Assembly (NCBI GenBank): GCA_030490835.1
Contig: CM059975.1
Location: 9,429,579-9,493,578, forward strand
Source: Annona cherimola
Lineage: Eukaryota; Streptophyta; Magnoliopsida; Magnoliales; Annonaceae
Reading direction: 5' to 3'
DNA: 64,000 bases
Shown: positions 14,915 to 26,904 of the stretch, in pieces
Layout: every line of letters begins with the position of its first letter
Numbering within the stretch: the first letter of the stretch is position 1
The notes under the pieces: model-generated
Databases searched by the model: none
What the model saw: the letters and a program-made list of their open reading frames with translations, nothing else
What the model was told of the DNA's origin: nothing
Made by a program: the position numbers and the translations under genes

Positions 14915-15194
14915 GGGTGTGTTTGGTATTGAATAAAATTTTTGGGGAAAAGTTTTGAAGAATAAAAGTTATCAAATGATGTGATATGATAGGGGTAATG
15001 ATGAGTAGTAAAGAGGATAAAGTTAAAATAGATAGGTTAGTTGCGTAGATAGTTGCGTAGAAATTATTGAAAAATATGGTAGTTGATAGGAAAATGTGAA
15101 AAAATGATTAAAAAATATAATAATTGCGGAGAATGAAAAGTTTTAGATTGAAAAGTTTTAACTCGACGTGTTTTTTTAATTGCCAAACACACCC
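14915..15194 (+). mobile_element. Tourist-like MITE, copy 3
   Basis: Ends GGGTGTGTTTGG and CCAAACACACCC, with an exact TAA duplication (14912-14914, 15195-15197). The interior carries the shared motifs GATGTGATATGATAGGGG and AAAATAGATAGGTTAG. This is one of the least decayed copies in the window. Confidence 0.9.
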
Positions 15195-15224
15195 TAAGCC
15201 TAAAAAAAATAAAAAACTATTAAT

Positions 15225-15805
15225 ATGGGTTATTGCTAGTAGGACAGGTGGACTTTAATTTTAATCATTGTCTATTTAATATATCTTAATCCTAATCTTT
15301 TTATTAATCCATTTAAAAAAACTCAACCATAATCTATTTACAACTCATTTAATAAACCGGTTAGTGAGTTGTATAGCAGACGACTTGAAGGCCTAAAATC
15401 TAGTAGACGATGATCTCGCACAAAAAGATGAGAAGGTGTCTTCGACATAAGGTAAATGAAAATAAAGCAGTAACAGGAAAATGGAATTGGGCAACAATAG
15501 AAAAATGAAAATTAGATAACAAAAGAAAAACTTAGAGAAGAAAAATAATCAAGGAGTTTATATATATATAATTTTAGTGAGTTAAATGGGTTGAACCGGT
15601 TAAACAGATTATATAAGTTGAACGAGTTACTAAATGAGTTGACGGGTTATGAAATTTCAACATTAATCCGTTTATTTAATTAAATATTTAAACGAGTTAG
15701 TGAATCATAATCCATTTATTTCAAAATTTCAATCAAAACTCATTTATGAATAGGTTGGATGAACGAGTTAACGGGTTGACCACGATTATTAATACCCCTA
15801 GTTGC
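15225..15805. mobile_element. Degenerate hAT-like non-autonomous element (tentative)
   Basis: The tract repeats the motif GAGTTAACGGGTT/AACGAGTT and its complement. It ends in ATTAATACCCCTA, which resembles hAT-type termini (TAGGGGT...). Flanks are only roughly alike (TTGCTAG on the left, TTGCTGG on the right), so borders and class are uncertain. It could be a decayed relative of the element at 54271-54765. Confidence 0.35.
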
Positions 15806-16067
15806 TGGTGTCTGAATATCAACAAGCACATTTTGTTAGAGCTTTATGTTGGAAATGGATAAAACTTTTGGAAAAAAGAGTTTTTCTCTAAAAAAAATTT
15901 ATAATAATAAAAAATAATGTAATATGATAAAGTTAATAATGAAGAGAAAATTGAATAAAATTAAAACAAATAGAGTGATTGTATCAGTAGTGGTAAAGAA
16001 AAGATTAAAAAATAATTATATAGAAAGATGTTAAAAAAAAAAGGTCCCCATGTACGAACTCCCTTTT

Positions 16068-16506
16068 TATATAACTCCATCTATTTTTAAAATATTGATA
16101 GTTGATGAAAAATTTATTTCACCTGTTGTATTTAATATCATTTATAATATCTTGAAAATCCTTTTATTTTTTAATTTCACTATATATGTCTCTCATCTAT
16201 TAATATGTAAAATTAACATAATAAAATAGTTCAATTCTAAAATATCAACTTTAAAATCATTTTTTCAATATCCAAGTCATCTAAAACATTAATAATATGT
16301 GGATAAATGATTTTATAAGGTATTGTTACATTCTAATACACATATGAATGGATCTAAGCATTTTTCATAATTTACTCATGAATATATATTTCAACAAATG
16401 TGGCCTATAAACATAGTTGATCTGATAAAACTTGATTTCCTAAATAAACAAATGTTGTTAAATATAATAAATGGATTGCATTTTCTATCAAGGATTAAAA
16501 TCTCAA
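16068..16506. repeat. AT-rich dispersed repeat, copy 1
   Basis: Shares blocks with 22745-23185, including TTGATGAAAAATT near the start, AACATAATAAAATAGTT in the middle, and ACAAATGTGGCCTATA followed by AAATCTC near the end. The first and last about 60 bp are imperfect inverted repeats (CTATTTTT...GATGAAAAAT), so this is probably an old terminal-inverted-repeat transposon. I could not define a target duplication. Confidence 0.55.
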
Positions 16507-16832
16507 AAAATAGAAGAAGTTACATGGAATTGCTACTATATAACCAAATTACGTGGAAGCAGAGCTTAAAATAAAAAAAATTTGTAGAAAGTGAAAAAAA
16601 AAAAAAATTACAAGGGCAACTTATCGTGATTCCAAAACACAACCTTATATGATACATACACACGGAGGATTTTTCTTTTTTTTTTTTCCGGCTGCAAGGG
16701 GACCGGGTCTGCAAGAGAGGCGGGCGAGCGCACCTTCCCTGAAATCTGCACGTCATCAGCGAGGCCGTCCTCCTTACGTATGGGATTGGATTTGGGACTT
16801 TGAAAATCCGTTTTGTTGACCAAATACAAAGA

Positions 16833-17000
16833 GGAGCGCAATTCAGTGCACCCGGGTGCATTCAGCCTCAATGCACCCGGGTGCACTGCACCTATTCACC
16901 CTTGTATAAAAAAAGTTTAAAAAAAAAAATAAAAAAAATAGGTGCAGTGCACCCGGGTGCATTGAGGCTGAATGCACCCGGGTGCACTGGATCGGGCTCC
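16833..17000. mobile_element. Mutator-like palindromic MITE with perfect 51-bp inner arms
   Basis: The element begins GGAGCGCAATTCAGTGCACC and ends as the near-complement (GGAGCCCGATCCAGTGCACC on the other strand). A 9-bp ATACAAAGA occurs exactly on both sides (16824-16832 and 17001-17009). Inside, 16844-16894 and 16939-16989 are perfect inverted repeats over 51 bp. Each arm also carries two 14-bp palindromes TGCACCCGGGTGCA. The 44-bp loop is A-rich. A 9-bp duplication is the hallmark of Mutator-superfamily insertion. Confidence 0.85.
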
Positions 17001-17593
17001 ATACAAAGAACCACAACACGAGGCTGATCCTGGGTCGTTGAAATTCGGCTCCTACCTGATGAATGGTCTCGATCTATCCTAAAGGGCCATAAATTCAAAA
17101 TAAATAAATAAATAAAAAGTGAGGGGGCAATGGATTTGCTTCGTGATAGAGTCGGCCCACCACCACGTGTATGGGGATTTTGGACCCAGCATGGTCAGAC
17201 CAACTAGAGAGGGGAAAGGAGAAAAACTAGACCATGGCCTGGCTTGCAACAAAGAAATTCAAAGCGAGGTCCCCATGCTAATCTAACATATATATTGAAT
17301 AATCTGCATTGCAGGCAATAAAGCCAGGCAGAAGAACCATCCCATCGCTAACTCCAATTTCGTATTCTGATTGCAACGAGAAACAACATCACAAGAATCT
17401 ACACATACAATCAAATGGGATACGGAACTGCAGGGCCCCATGTCACACTTGTAACCCTGTAAAGGCAAAAAGAATTTCAGTTCATGTAGATGAAGCTGTG
17501 GTTTGGCTGGGGGGAGGGGCTCCGCTCCTCCATCACGCTTATAGTGCCAGGAAGAATACAGGCAACACACATGAATGCAGGACGAAACAAAGC

Positions 17594-20500
17594 TCACCCA
17601 TCTATCGAGAAGTTCTTTCTATGCTTCCCGTGATGCTTCTCCTTTGCACTCTCAGCCTTCTGATCACTGACCGACCCTTCCTGCGCACTGCACATCTGTG
17701 ACTTCATCTTGAAGCCGAACCCCCGAGGGACCACCTTCCATAGGCCCTTCCCCTGGCCCAGCTTCTCGATCTCCTCCCTCATGCTCGAGCATTCCTTCTC
17801 CAGCTCTGACACGCGCATGCGCATGCTGTCCATCCCCACCTTCAGCACCTGGTTCTCGCGCACTGCGGTAGCCCACCCTCCCTCATTTGGCCCACCACCA
17901 ATGAGCCCACTCCGCAGAGGCCGCGACCCACCATCCAGGTTGTCAGAGACCAGGAAGCAACCTGCGATTGACGTCCGCAGCTGGAGTTGCTCAAAGAAGA
18001 GGACTTGAACAACAATCCGGAGTGGAAGCCTCTCGTTCTGCGCAGCATGTGTGCAGGCCTCCAAAGAGAGCTTCTGGCAGTCCATTAACCGGCAGAGCTG
18101 CTCCCTCTCAGAATCAGTGAGCCATGGATGAGCCTGAATGCATCAATAAAAGGATAAGAAACAGTCAGCATAAAGACCTTCAAGTGAATTGCAATCAATA
18201 GACATTATAGTTCAGAAACATTTCTAGAGACTTAAAAACTGTTACTGGAGAAAATCCCCACCACCCAACGAGCAGGCAGATCCCACACAAAGGATGGAAC
18301 TGATTACAGTCCCCCAACTATATTCATGCGTCCAAAGATCCATAGACTGTTGCCTGCCTGATAATTGGACACACTTGGCTTTTGGGCCATATGACAAAAA
18401 GGAAAACATAAAAAATAAAAGATGGAAAGATGAAGACATTGATAGCCTTCGCTCTGCCACATTAGGACTCCAGTTGATACTTGATAATAACTGCTGCATT
18501 TTCAAGATTAGTGATTACCTTCAGGTATATGTCAATGGCACGGTAAAGCCCATCATCCAATGGCCTAGCATAATCAGGAACAGCTGCAGCCAATGACTGG
18601 AATTTTGGCAGCTTCAAGTTGATATCGGGTGCAACCTCTGCAAGGTACCCATCAATGAGCTTGGCCACCATAGTTATTGGCGTCAGAGAGGGTGATCCAA
18701 TCAGCTGTCCATCATCAACTGAACATGGAGAGGCCCCACCTGTCATCTGATCAAATGCCAAGAAATGCTCAAGAATGCGCTGCACACATTCAACATTGTA
18801 GAGTGTCTCCATAGAGTATGAAAACGTAGGCAGCAGTAGATCTTCCAGTGTAGCTTGGTCCAACTGCATGCCAATCCTCCTCTCTAAGTTCGATATAGAA
18901 GATGGGTTTGCCCGCAGGATCATGGCAGTTCGGAGAAGGCCAAAAAGTATCTTGGTAGACATCACACCCTTTTGCATGGGGAGCAAGCTGTCAATCTCCT
19001 GAAGCAGAAGTTTTTGTTCTTCTTCAGATGGTGCAGGTGCCATTGGTGTTGGCATTAGCCGAGCACTGTGCTCACCTGACACACTCTTACGCCGGTTGAG
19101 GCCTGGAAGATACCGCTTCGCATAGTGGGTAAGTGAACCAGCAATGATCTCTTCTTTGATGCCACGTGATTCCATGACAGAAATCAGCCTTTTATAGAGA
19201 GGAAGACTCAAGGATGATGCGTCTTCATACCACCAATCTGAGCTAGCATTCCTTGGGCGTGCCCCAGTGCTAATGCCATTCCACAATACACTCCCACCAG
19301 GGCTTTGCATGGGACCGCGTTCTGTCATTGGCCAACCAAACAGATTTGGGTCTGTGCATGCCTTCACAGCTAATGACTCAATACATCTCTTCACTATTTG
19401 AAGTTCTTCTGCATAGGGTAGGACATCTTCACATGCCTGTAGAGCCTTTATTGAATCTTTCCAGCTGCAAAGAACAACCTGGTTGAGGAAGATCTCAGTC
19501 TGGAAGATCATATTGCCTTCCCCATATTCCTCTGTCATTTGAAGATTCTCCGCGGCACAGCGGAGGCAAACGACATTAAGTGCAGTGAGCTCAAGTTTCA
19601 CACCGTAGCAGAATTTTGCAACAAGCTCAAAAGCTTTTGGACCACCAGGAAAATCAGGGAGATGTATAACACAGCCTTCTTCTCCATCATCAGATGCCTC
19701 TGCAATCAGCTTTTCTAGGACTCCACTTTTGGAAAGCAATGGGAACTGACAGGAAATTGAAGTGCAGAGACATTAGAGAAAAGAAATTAATGTTCCAGTC
19801 ATAAATTCTACATGTAACGTGACAAAGAATTTGGCAGTGGCATTCAAATTGGAATTAGGCAAGTATGAAGGATATATTGTATCCACCTTACTTGATAGTT
19901 GACATACAATACCAGAAGAATTCAAAATTATCTTGTGCTTTTTCTCATTATGTTAAAGAGAACCCATGTTAGAATTTGCCTCACTGGTGGCCCGGTGGAT
20001 GGAAATGTGACCTATACCATCAATTATCATGTAGATTAAGACGTGCGAGATCCACCCAGCACTCACCCTCATATCCACCTTGGAAAGCAAATATTTGATC
20101 CACAACTCATGAGTCACACCACAAGAACAAATTGACATGACTCATACAACCTACAATTTTTGATATTTTAAAGAGTTTGCTGGGTGTGGAGAACAAAAGC
20201 AGAAGCACCAAGACTATGATCGACCACCATGAAACCCTGCTGCCACAATGGTCACACTTTACAGAGCAAAAGACCAAGACATCAATACCAAGAACAAAAT
20301 CCAACAGTTTTGATCAACTGGTTAGTTGTAAATATAGGATGTGCACACTACTTTGTCGGATGATATTTAGGATCATTTGATTCCAATGTAACGAGGTTAA
20401 ATCTTCTAAACACAGTAAGTTGCTGCAAAGGAAGCCCAGTCATGATCCATACTTTGAAATGGAGATTTCCATGGTAGCCTGGAATAAGTTCATTGGTCAT

Positions 20501-21695
20501 TCGCATTCCCTTTAGCAATGGCACATCCAACAATGTATGTCTTCCGAGTATTCCAAGCTGATAAACCTCACCTTGTATATTAGATGTTCTACGGCCCACA
20601 GCTTCAGTAGCAATTAAAAACCCAATAAATTGATACAATTTTTTACAACAGCAACTGAAAAAGCTTTCTCAGTCATGAGTACTCACCTTGTGAAGGTGAA
20701 AGGACATCTTACCAACTTCAACAATCACATCACTGGGAAGCCCAGTTGCACAGAACCTGAAATGTTGAAAACCAAAGGATGTGATGTACTTTCCACTAAC
20801 GGAATTTTTTTAAAAAATGAGCTCACAGTTTTCCAGACGTGTCACATATGGGACACTATAAACCAGGTGTAACACCATTCATTGTCATAGACTCAGACAT
20901 CACAGCAGTCAGTGTCGAATGGTGAATTCTCATCATCTTCACAACAATGCGCTCCCAAAAAAAGGTAGATGGAAAAGAGAGCCATGAAAATCCCAAATCC
21001 AGTGGAACTGGATATGGATGATAAAATTGGATGAAGAGGAATTGTTGAATAAAATATCAGATGAATTACTGAGATATATAGGTTCCAGGGAAAATAATAT
21101 CTGAGATCTCCGTAAAAATCTTACTCCGATCACCTACTTCTATGATCCTACACCTTGGTCGATCAACACAGTTTCTACACACTACAATAAAGCCCCTCTA
21201 ATTTTCTAGATCATCTCAAAAGTCAAAACAGCTGCTGCATTGAGATAATCTACTGATCACAGTGCCCACATCCCTCCCGAAAGGACTTAAGAGAACTTCA
21301 GTGAATTTTACATCATGCGTGCTGGATCCAAAACCTACAAAATTCATTAATAAACCAAGAATATCTCAAGAATAATTTTCTTTCTACTATTAAAAAAAGA
21401 AGAAGAATTTTCTTTCCAATCATGAAAAATGCAAGATGTCAGAAATTTTACAAGAAGCAATTTATTATTCTTTAAGAGGAAGAGAAAGTATGTTAGATCC
21501 GTATGCCAGGCATACTTTGCTACTTGAATACATACCATCGAACACATGATGTAAAGATCCTCAACAACAAAATTGAAGCTGGAATCGAGGCAAATTTATT
21601 TCCCAAAAAAGAAAAATTAAAGACAGCACCACGTACCAGGCCTGCCCCTGCCGTTGGAACGCGTCAGATTTCGAACCAAGCTTCATACAAGCCAT
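17594..21695 (-). CDS. NPH3/RPT2-like BTB domain protein (At5g03250-like), complete, 4 coding exons
   Basis: Member of the plant-specific NPH3/RPT2-like family. These are BTB-NPH3 proteins that act at the plasma membrane or endosomes in phototropin or auxin-related signalling, some as CUL3 adaptors. The role of this subclade is less settled. Coding exons: 21637-21695, 20687-20756, 18519-19745, 17594-18133. They give 1896 nt (631 aa), all GT-AG and in frame. The protein starts [14 protein letters not shown]. The BTB domain spans about 25-125 with [10 protein letters not shown] and [12 protein letters not shown]. The NPH3 domain spans about 212-505 with [22 protein letters not shown] and [16 protein letters not shown] coiled-coil segment at about 545-580 ([20 protein letters not shown]) and a basic, Ser/Lys-rich tail follow. 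The sequence just upstream of the ATG reads TTACAGA, so a 5' UTR intron acceptor is possible. The gene looks intact. Confidence 0.96.
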
Positions 21696-22740
21696 TCTGT
21701 AAGAAGCGAATGGGAATCAAAGCTACCAAATAAAGACTCAAACCAGAAGCCGACTAGATCTCCAAGAGGCCAGTGCAGAAAAAAGCTCCCAATTCAAATG
21801 TTTCCTACTTCCCTCCAACAGCGGCAAGTGCTAGAAAACCACCTCAAATGGAATCAACTGGCAACAATCTGAACCGAAAACCACTCCCAAATCCCAACAA
21901 CCTTCAAAAATATAAGAAGACCATACCTACACCACAAATTGCTGCCCCAACAAATTCTTAAAAAATCTCGGATTCGTGAGCACCCAGAACTTTCTGACCA
22001 AAACCACTCCGACTCAGCTTCAAGAGAAAACAAATGCGCTAAATCTCACAAATTTCAGCTCGAAGTTTCTAAAAAATGGCAAGTTCACGCCCCAAATCTA
22101 CGGCCCCAGAATCACACGGGAAAATTTTAAAGAAATCAAAAAACACCCACAACAACTCCAGTGCAGCGCATTCACAAATATCTCTACAATGCCATCTCAA
22201 AATGGCAACTTCCAACCCCCTGCAAAAGACGGAAAGCTTCTTCAGGGGGGTTACTTTTATGCAACGGCCATAAAAACCTCCGCCGGAAACCCGATGCGTG
22301 TAAATCCCGGCATTGAAACGGAAGTTAAAACCAACCTGAAACGGCCTAAAGGCAAAAACCCGAGAAATGCAAAACCCATCAGCCGAAAAGGACAAGGAGA
22401 CACTCCAGGGGAGAACTTTTCTCCGGGACTGTCTTGCAAAGAACTATCCCCGAACGCATACAATGCCCATCTGTCAAAAGCTCCGAAAACATCCAAAAGA
22501 GTAGTTTCTCTACCCAACTACCCTACAAGTTGCTGAGGACACCCCATCAAATAGAAAAATACGACTCACAAAAAACAGTAACTATGAGAGAGAGAGAGAG
22601 ATGTCGACTCGAGGGTAGTTCTTTTCTATTTTTTACGAAGAGGAGAACGAAAAAACTCACCAGTTCGCTGCTGAAGGTTTTTCGAAGTGCCAAAACATTT
22701 TCGGGAAATGCGGGGGCGCTTTCGTTACTCTTCATGTAAT
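21696..22740 (-). promoter_or_regulatory. Probable 5' UTR and promoter of the NPH3-like gene
   Basis: This is low-copy sequence without the MITEs that crowd the neighbouring spacer. A short (GA)n run at about 22587-22602 reads as (CT)n in the direction of transcription, a common plant core-promoter/5' UTR feature. The CTTCTTACAG sequence just above the ATG could end a 5' UTR intron. Small open frames on both strands have no recognisable domains. No transcription start could be placed. Confidence 0.45.
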
Positions 22741-22744
22741 TTTC

Positions 22745-23185
22745 TTTTTTTTTTTATTATTTAGATAGTCGATGAAAAATTCACTTCATTCATTATATTT
22801 AGTATTATTTAAAGTGTCATAAATATTTTTTTATTTTTTAAATTTTACTATATATAGTTTTTATCTATAAATATATAGAATCAATATAATAAAATAATTT
22901 AATTCTAAAATATCAATTTAAAATCATATTTTTAACATATAAACCATCTAACTTATTATAAATATGTAGATAAATGAATCTATAAAATATTACTACATTT
23001 TAATGCATATATGAATAAATCCAGGTAATTTTTTTAATTTACATATAAATGTATCTATTTTTAAGCAAATGTGGCTTATATACAGATTGAAATTGGTTGA
23101 AATTTAGTTTTTTAGTTAAATAAATAATATTAAATATAGTGAATGGCTGGATTTTCAATCCAACGTACAAATCTCAAAAATGGAC
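22745..23185. repeat. AT-rich dispersed repeat, copy 2
   Basis: Colinear with 16068-16506: GATGAAAAATTCACTTCATT near the left end, AATATAATAAAATAATTTAA in the middle, AGCAAATGTGGCTTATA and ACAAATCTCAAAAATGGA at the right. The left about 60 bp is loosely complementary to the right about 60 bp (CATTATATTTAGTATTATTT against CACTATATTTAATATTATTT), so it has transposon-like inverted ends. Confidence 0.55.
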
Positions 23186-23330
23186 CGGTACATAGAGGCA
23201 TGACGGAAAAGCAAATACCCTCGCCAGCCCAGGAAAAAGCCTTCTTTTTTATTTTTTTATTGGCTATTTATGTTTACCTCCTCATCTGTTTATGACTTTG
23301 CAACTTTTCCAATAACTATAATTTTACAAA

Positions 23331-23596
23331 GGGTGTGTTTGGCAACAACAAAAATTTGTAAATTTAAAATTTTTCAATCTAAAACTTTTCACACTCCACA
23401 ACTATTTTTTTTTTAAAATTATTTCTTCACATTTTTCTATACAATTATCCTACTTTTAAATTATTTCTATACAACTACCAACACAACAAACCTATTTATT
23501 TCAACTTTATCCTATTTATTCCTCATCATTATCCTTATCATATTACATCATTTGACAACTTTTCATCAAAAGTTTTATCCATTCACAAACACACCC
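23331..23596 (-). mobile_element. Tourist-like MITE, copy 4
   Basis: Ends GGGTGTGTTTGGCAA and CAAACACACCC, with AAA on both sides (23328-23330 and 23597-23599). The interior is in reverse orientation relative to copy 1 (CAACTTTATCC, CATCATTATCC). Confidence 0.8.
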
Positions 23597-23599
23597 AAA

Positions 23600-24900
23600 A
23601 ACTCCTTTATTCTTCTGACGTTATCGATTTTAAATCGTATATATAGCGGATCACTCACCAAGCAAGTATAATTATTTCTTTAGATCCTAACTCATATAAG
23701 TCACAGCCTAAGAAGACATCTCTGCGTGGCCTTAATCATCACTACGAGAGAATGAGGTGTTTTGCCAAATCCATGTGAAAATTCGCAAATTCGCTAATAG
23801 GTGAAATGATAAAGACACAACCTGTTGAAACAGATGCCTCGTAAAATGCAAACTCGAAGTAGAAGTTATCCTTCCACAAGATCAACGGACCAGATGACTC
23901 GCATGTATCCACGATTTCCATAGAGGGAAACAAAAGCGAAAAGAGGCGGGGGTGGAGGGGACCATAGCCTTTGAAAACGGGCCCGGTAATTACTCAATTC
24001 CTTTCTCGCTGGTGTGGAACTGGGTCCGGGGAATCTGCTGGCACTGCGCAACAGCGGTTGCACCCAATTCACGTTGACAATTGGTGGGCCCCACAGCTGA
24101 TTTCCCGTTTCCGAGTGCTGTCGGATGTCGAGCATGGCCGCCGTCTGGCGTTTTGATATTTTTGGCACCTCTCTCTTGTTACGCTCCCAGCGGCAGATCC
24201 AGCCTTCCTAAATGCCGGCTGCCCTTATGAATCGATCTCGACCGTCCGTTTCCCTTCCCTGATATTCTGATCACTGAATGACTTGTGAACGAATGCAGCG
24301 GGGAATCGAATGGCAGAGAGAAGCCCACCTGCAAAAGTAGGGGGATGGAATTATATACGTTGCTTTCGCTGCAGCTGTCGATTTGATGGCTTGATTGACG
24401 GTGCCGATGGTTATCTCCGACTTACAATGATGCGCTCTCGACACACCAGTGGAGTGCAGACAATCAGGGCAGAGAGAGAGAGTAGTGCCGCGCATGCAAT
24501 GGCAGCAGCATGCACCAAGGTGTGTACTTTCTACGTGAATGCGCGCCCGGATTGTGGGCCCGGCGGAATGGGCCCTTTGCTTGAGATATCTGACAACGCA
24601 GCAGGAATGGTTTCCGCCAGGCTGGCTCGTAGGGGGCACGGAGTCTACCATGCACCGCGGCGCACACGACGGGTTTCCAACTTTACATGGAGGGAAGAGT
24701 ACAGGTAGACCACGTGCATGAGAGCAGCCGTCGGTGTTCTCGCAGAGAGAGGCCATGTGCGCAGCTCAGTTTCGGTACATAGTACCAACAAATGCGGTAG
24801 ATTTCACGTATCATTTTTTACAACATTCATTTATTTTTTTAACCAGAGTAATATTCAGTTACAGCGTCACAGCACCTTCATTAAGGTGCAGTGGCATCAA
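23600..24900. other. Low-copy, GC-richer spacer without a recognised gene
   Basis: About 23940-24770 is clearly richer in G+C than its surroundings. It has overlapping open frames on both strands (for example 24310-24708 plus, 24271-24756 minus). None shows a recognisable domain, codon-like bias or plausible exon structure. A short (GA)n run lies near 24472. It may be a promoter-like or decayed gene fragment; the sequence does not say which. Confidence 0.4.
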
Positions 24901-24904
24901 AATA

Positions 24905-25220
24905 GGTTTCATGTAATCATAAAATTATAATCCACTTCATCCATTATATTTAGAATAATATATTTTATTAACATCTCAATTTTTCATCCCAATCGGATAT
25001 TTGTATGGACCATAATTGAAAATAATACAAAATTCAACATAATAAAATAGTTTGATATAAATAAAAACTTTAAAATAATTTTTTCCACATATAAACCATT
25101 TGGTTTGAAATTTATATATGGATAAGTGATCTTGTAAAGTTTCATTACATTCTCATATACAGAGGACTCATTTTTAGATAAATGTATCACTATTCCGGTG
25201 CAATTGTGCTGCACGGAATA
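24905..25220. repeat. AT-rich dispersed repeat, copy 3 (truncated), ending in a short hairpin
   Basis: Shares CACTTCATCCATTATATTTA, CAACATAATAAAATAGTTTG and ATATAAACCATTTGG with the copies at 16068 and 22745. The right end contains an almost perfect hairpin, CTATTCCGGTGCA against TGCACGGAATAG (25194-25225), not seen in the other copies. Confidence 0.45.
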
Positions 25221-26124
25221 GCTCTCTTTTAACTATTATTTTTATCCATTTTAGATGTATTTATTTTGCAGCCAATATCATTCTTACAATTGTCAGTTCC
25301 CTTTTATTTCCGTTCCTATTTCCATTTTTCCAACTCAATTGTCTCTTGGATGAATGGATGGTTCAAATTTTTTATATCTTCGTCATTATTAAGCTTTCTG
25401 GTTTTTAAAAATTCTCTGTATTTTAGATCATTTTTCTTACTTAAAATCATGATTTCATGTATTATCGTATAATCCTTAATGCGTTTAGGTATTTAGTTAT
25501 CTAATCATCATAATTTTGTTATTAATTATTGTTTTCTTATAAAAAAATATAATTTCTTCTTGCTTATCTTTTAAATAATTTAGTATTGTATCACAATACA
25601 ACACTCTTTTCTCAATCTTTTGTCGTATTCCATTTACTCTTTTGGTGCATTTAGTAAGAGGAAATAAGAAAATTTAAAAGTAAAAAAAAAAATTAAAACA
25701 AGTTATAATAATAATGTGATATAATAGGGGTGACGTAGAAATTAATAAGGGACTTATGTGAAACAATTAAATACAAGAGTAAGAATATAAAAATAAAATA
25801 ATTAAAGTAGGTAAAATGAATAAGACATGCAATAAATGAGTTTCTCCTCCCCTTTTCTCGAATGCATTACCGAAAGCTTCCTTTGTCTCTTTCCATAAAT
25901 TTTAGTCGCTTAAAATATTTTAGTTTGCTTTTTATTGCTTATATTTTTAATTAATATTTTTATATTTTATTAGAAAATTGAGTTCTTTTTTTATTTGTTC
26001 CCCTTTTCATATCACATTAGTATTTGGTTTTATTTTTTCTGTACCTTATACGGGACGTGATGACATTATTGTCTATACTGAGTAGCAGCAACCTATTAAA
26101 ATGCTTATTATATGGTCAAATAAT

Positions 26125-26490
26125 CTTTTCAGACCCGTCACTGATTTCAGAACGGTCTAAAAACATATATTTTTATTTTTTTGAAATTTTTTTTATAAAT
26201 ATGTTAATCTAATTGTACTTAATTTACAAATCAAAATTTACTATTTTTGAATATGTGTAGATATTTCTTTTAAATTTTTAAAAACAAAGGTGCTTTAAGT
26301 CATTTTAAATATTTAAAAGGACTTAAAGCACTCTTATTTTTAAAAATTCAAAAGAAATATCTACACATATCCAAAAATAATAAAATTTGATTTATAGATT
26401 AAATACAACTAGATTAATATATTTATAAAAAATTCAAAAAAAATAAAAACAAAAACAAAATGTTTCTGGACCGGTCTGAAGACAAGATCA
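26125..26490. mobile_element. Long inverted-repeat (foldback) element
   Basis: Arms of about 170 bp face each other around a short AT centre near 26310. On the left are GATATTTCTTTTAAATTTTT and GGTGCTTTAAGTC; on the right the complements (GACTTAAAGCACTC, AAAAGAAATATCTACACATA). The outer ends are TCAGAACGGTC-like on both sides. Arm sequence resembles the arms of the element at 28342-28719. No target duplication was evident. Confidence 0.7.
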
Positions 26491-26904
26491 CAACTCTACT
26501 ATATATGCTAACCCGCTGCCTAATAACGCGGTGTCATCTGTCATCCGTTTGCAAAGTGCAAACCCGCCGAGAATTAAATGCTGTCACAAATAGTTCAGAC
26601 GATAGATTGAAGACCGTCCAATTAATACCCGTCGGATGGATGGCATGGAAGTGGATCACTTTAATTTCTGCATCATCAATGGGCGTAAAACTGTGGAACG
26701 ATTCATATTCAAAATTTTTATGGAAATAAAAACTTGCAATGGGATTTGGATGGCTTGGATTAACTACTAAGATTGCATTATTAAGTTTTAAGAAGTCAAT
26801 CAAAATATGATCGTTGGACGCTGCAGCATCAGCGCTTAAATTGCACGGTAAATAACGCTGGCCCGCGGACTCGGAAGCTAATTCGTCGTCTATTGGCTGG
26901 AGTT

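Larger units (their letters stand above)
14314..17593. other. CCC1 5' UTR/promoter and spacer to the NPH3-like gene
   Basis: The first 100-150 bp above the CCC1 start are CT-rich on the coding strand and probably 5' UTR. The rest holds a MITE (14915-15194), a degenerate tract with repeated GAGTTAACGGGTT-like motifs (15225-15805), an AT-rich dispersed repeat (16068-16506) and a Mutator-like palindromic element (16833-17000). The 3' UTR of the NPH3-like gene should occupy part of 17100-17593. No other gene is recognisable. Confidence 0.6.

Noticed and set aside
22069..22395. 108-codon minus-strand frame as an N-terminal extension or upstream exon of the NPH3-like protein
   Set aside because: The family N-terminus (MxxMKLGSK) is already supplied by exon 21637-21695; the frame has no family resemblance.
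21976..22536. 186-codon plus-strand open frame upstream of the NPH3-like gene
   Set aside because: Low-complexity, Lys/Asn/Pro-rich, no domain. It lies antisense to the probable 5' UTR of the NPH3-like gene.
24271..24756. 161-codon open frame (minus) and overlapping 132-codon frame (plus, 24310-24708)
   Set aside because: No domain, signal or family resemblance; many Cys and Arg from GC-rich non-coding sequence; both strands are open in the same place, as expected by chance in GC-richer DNA.
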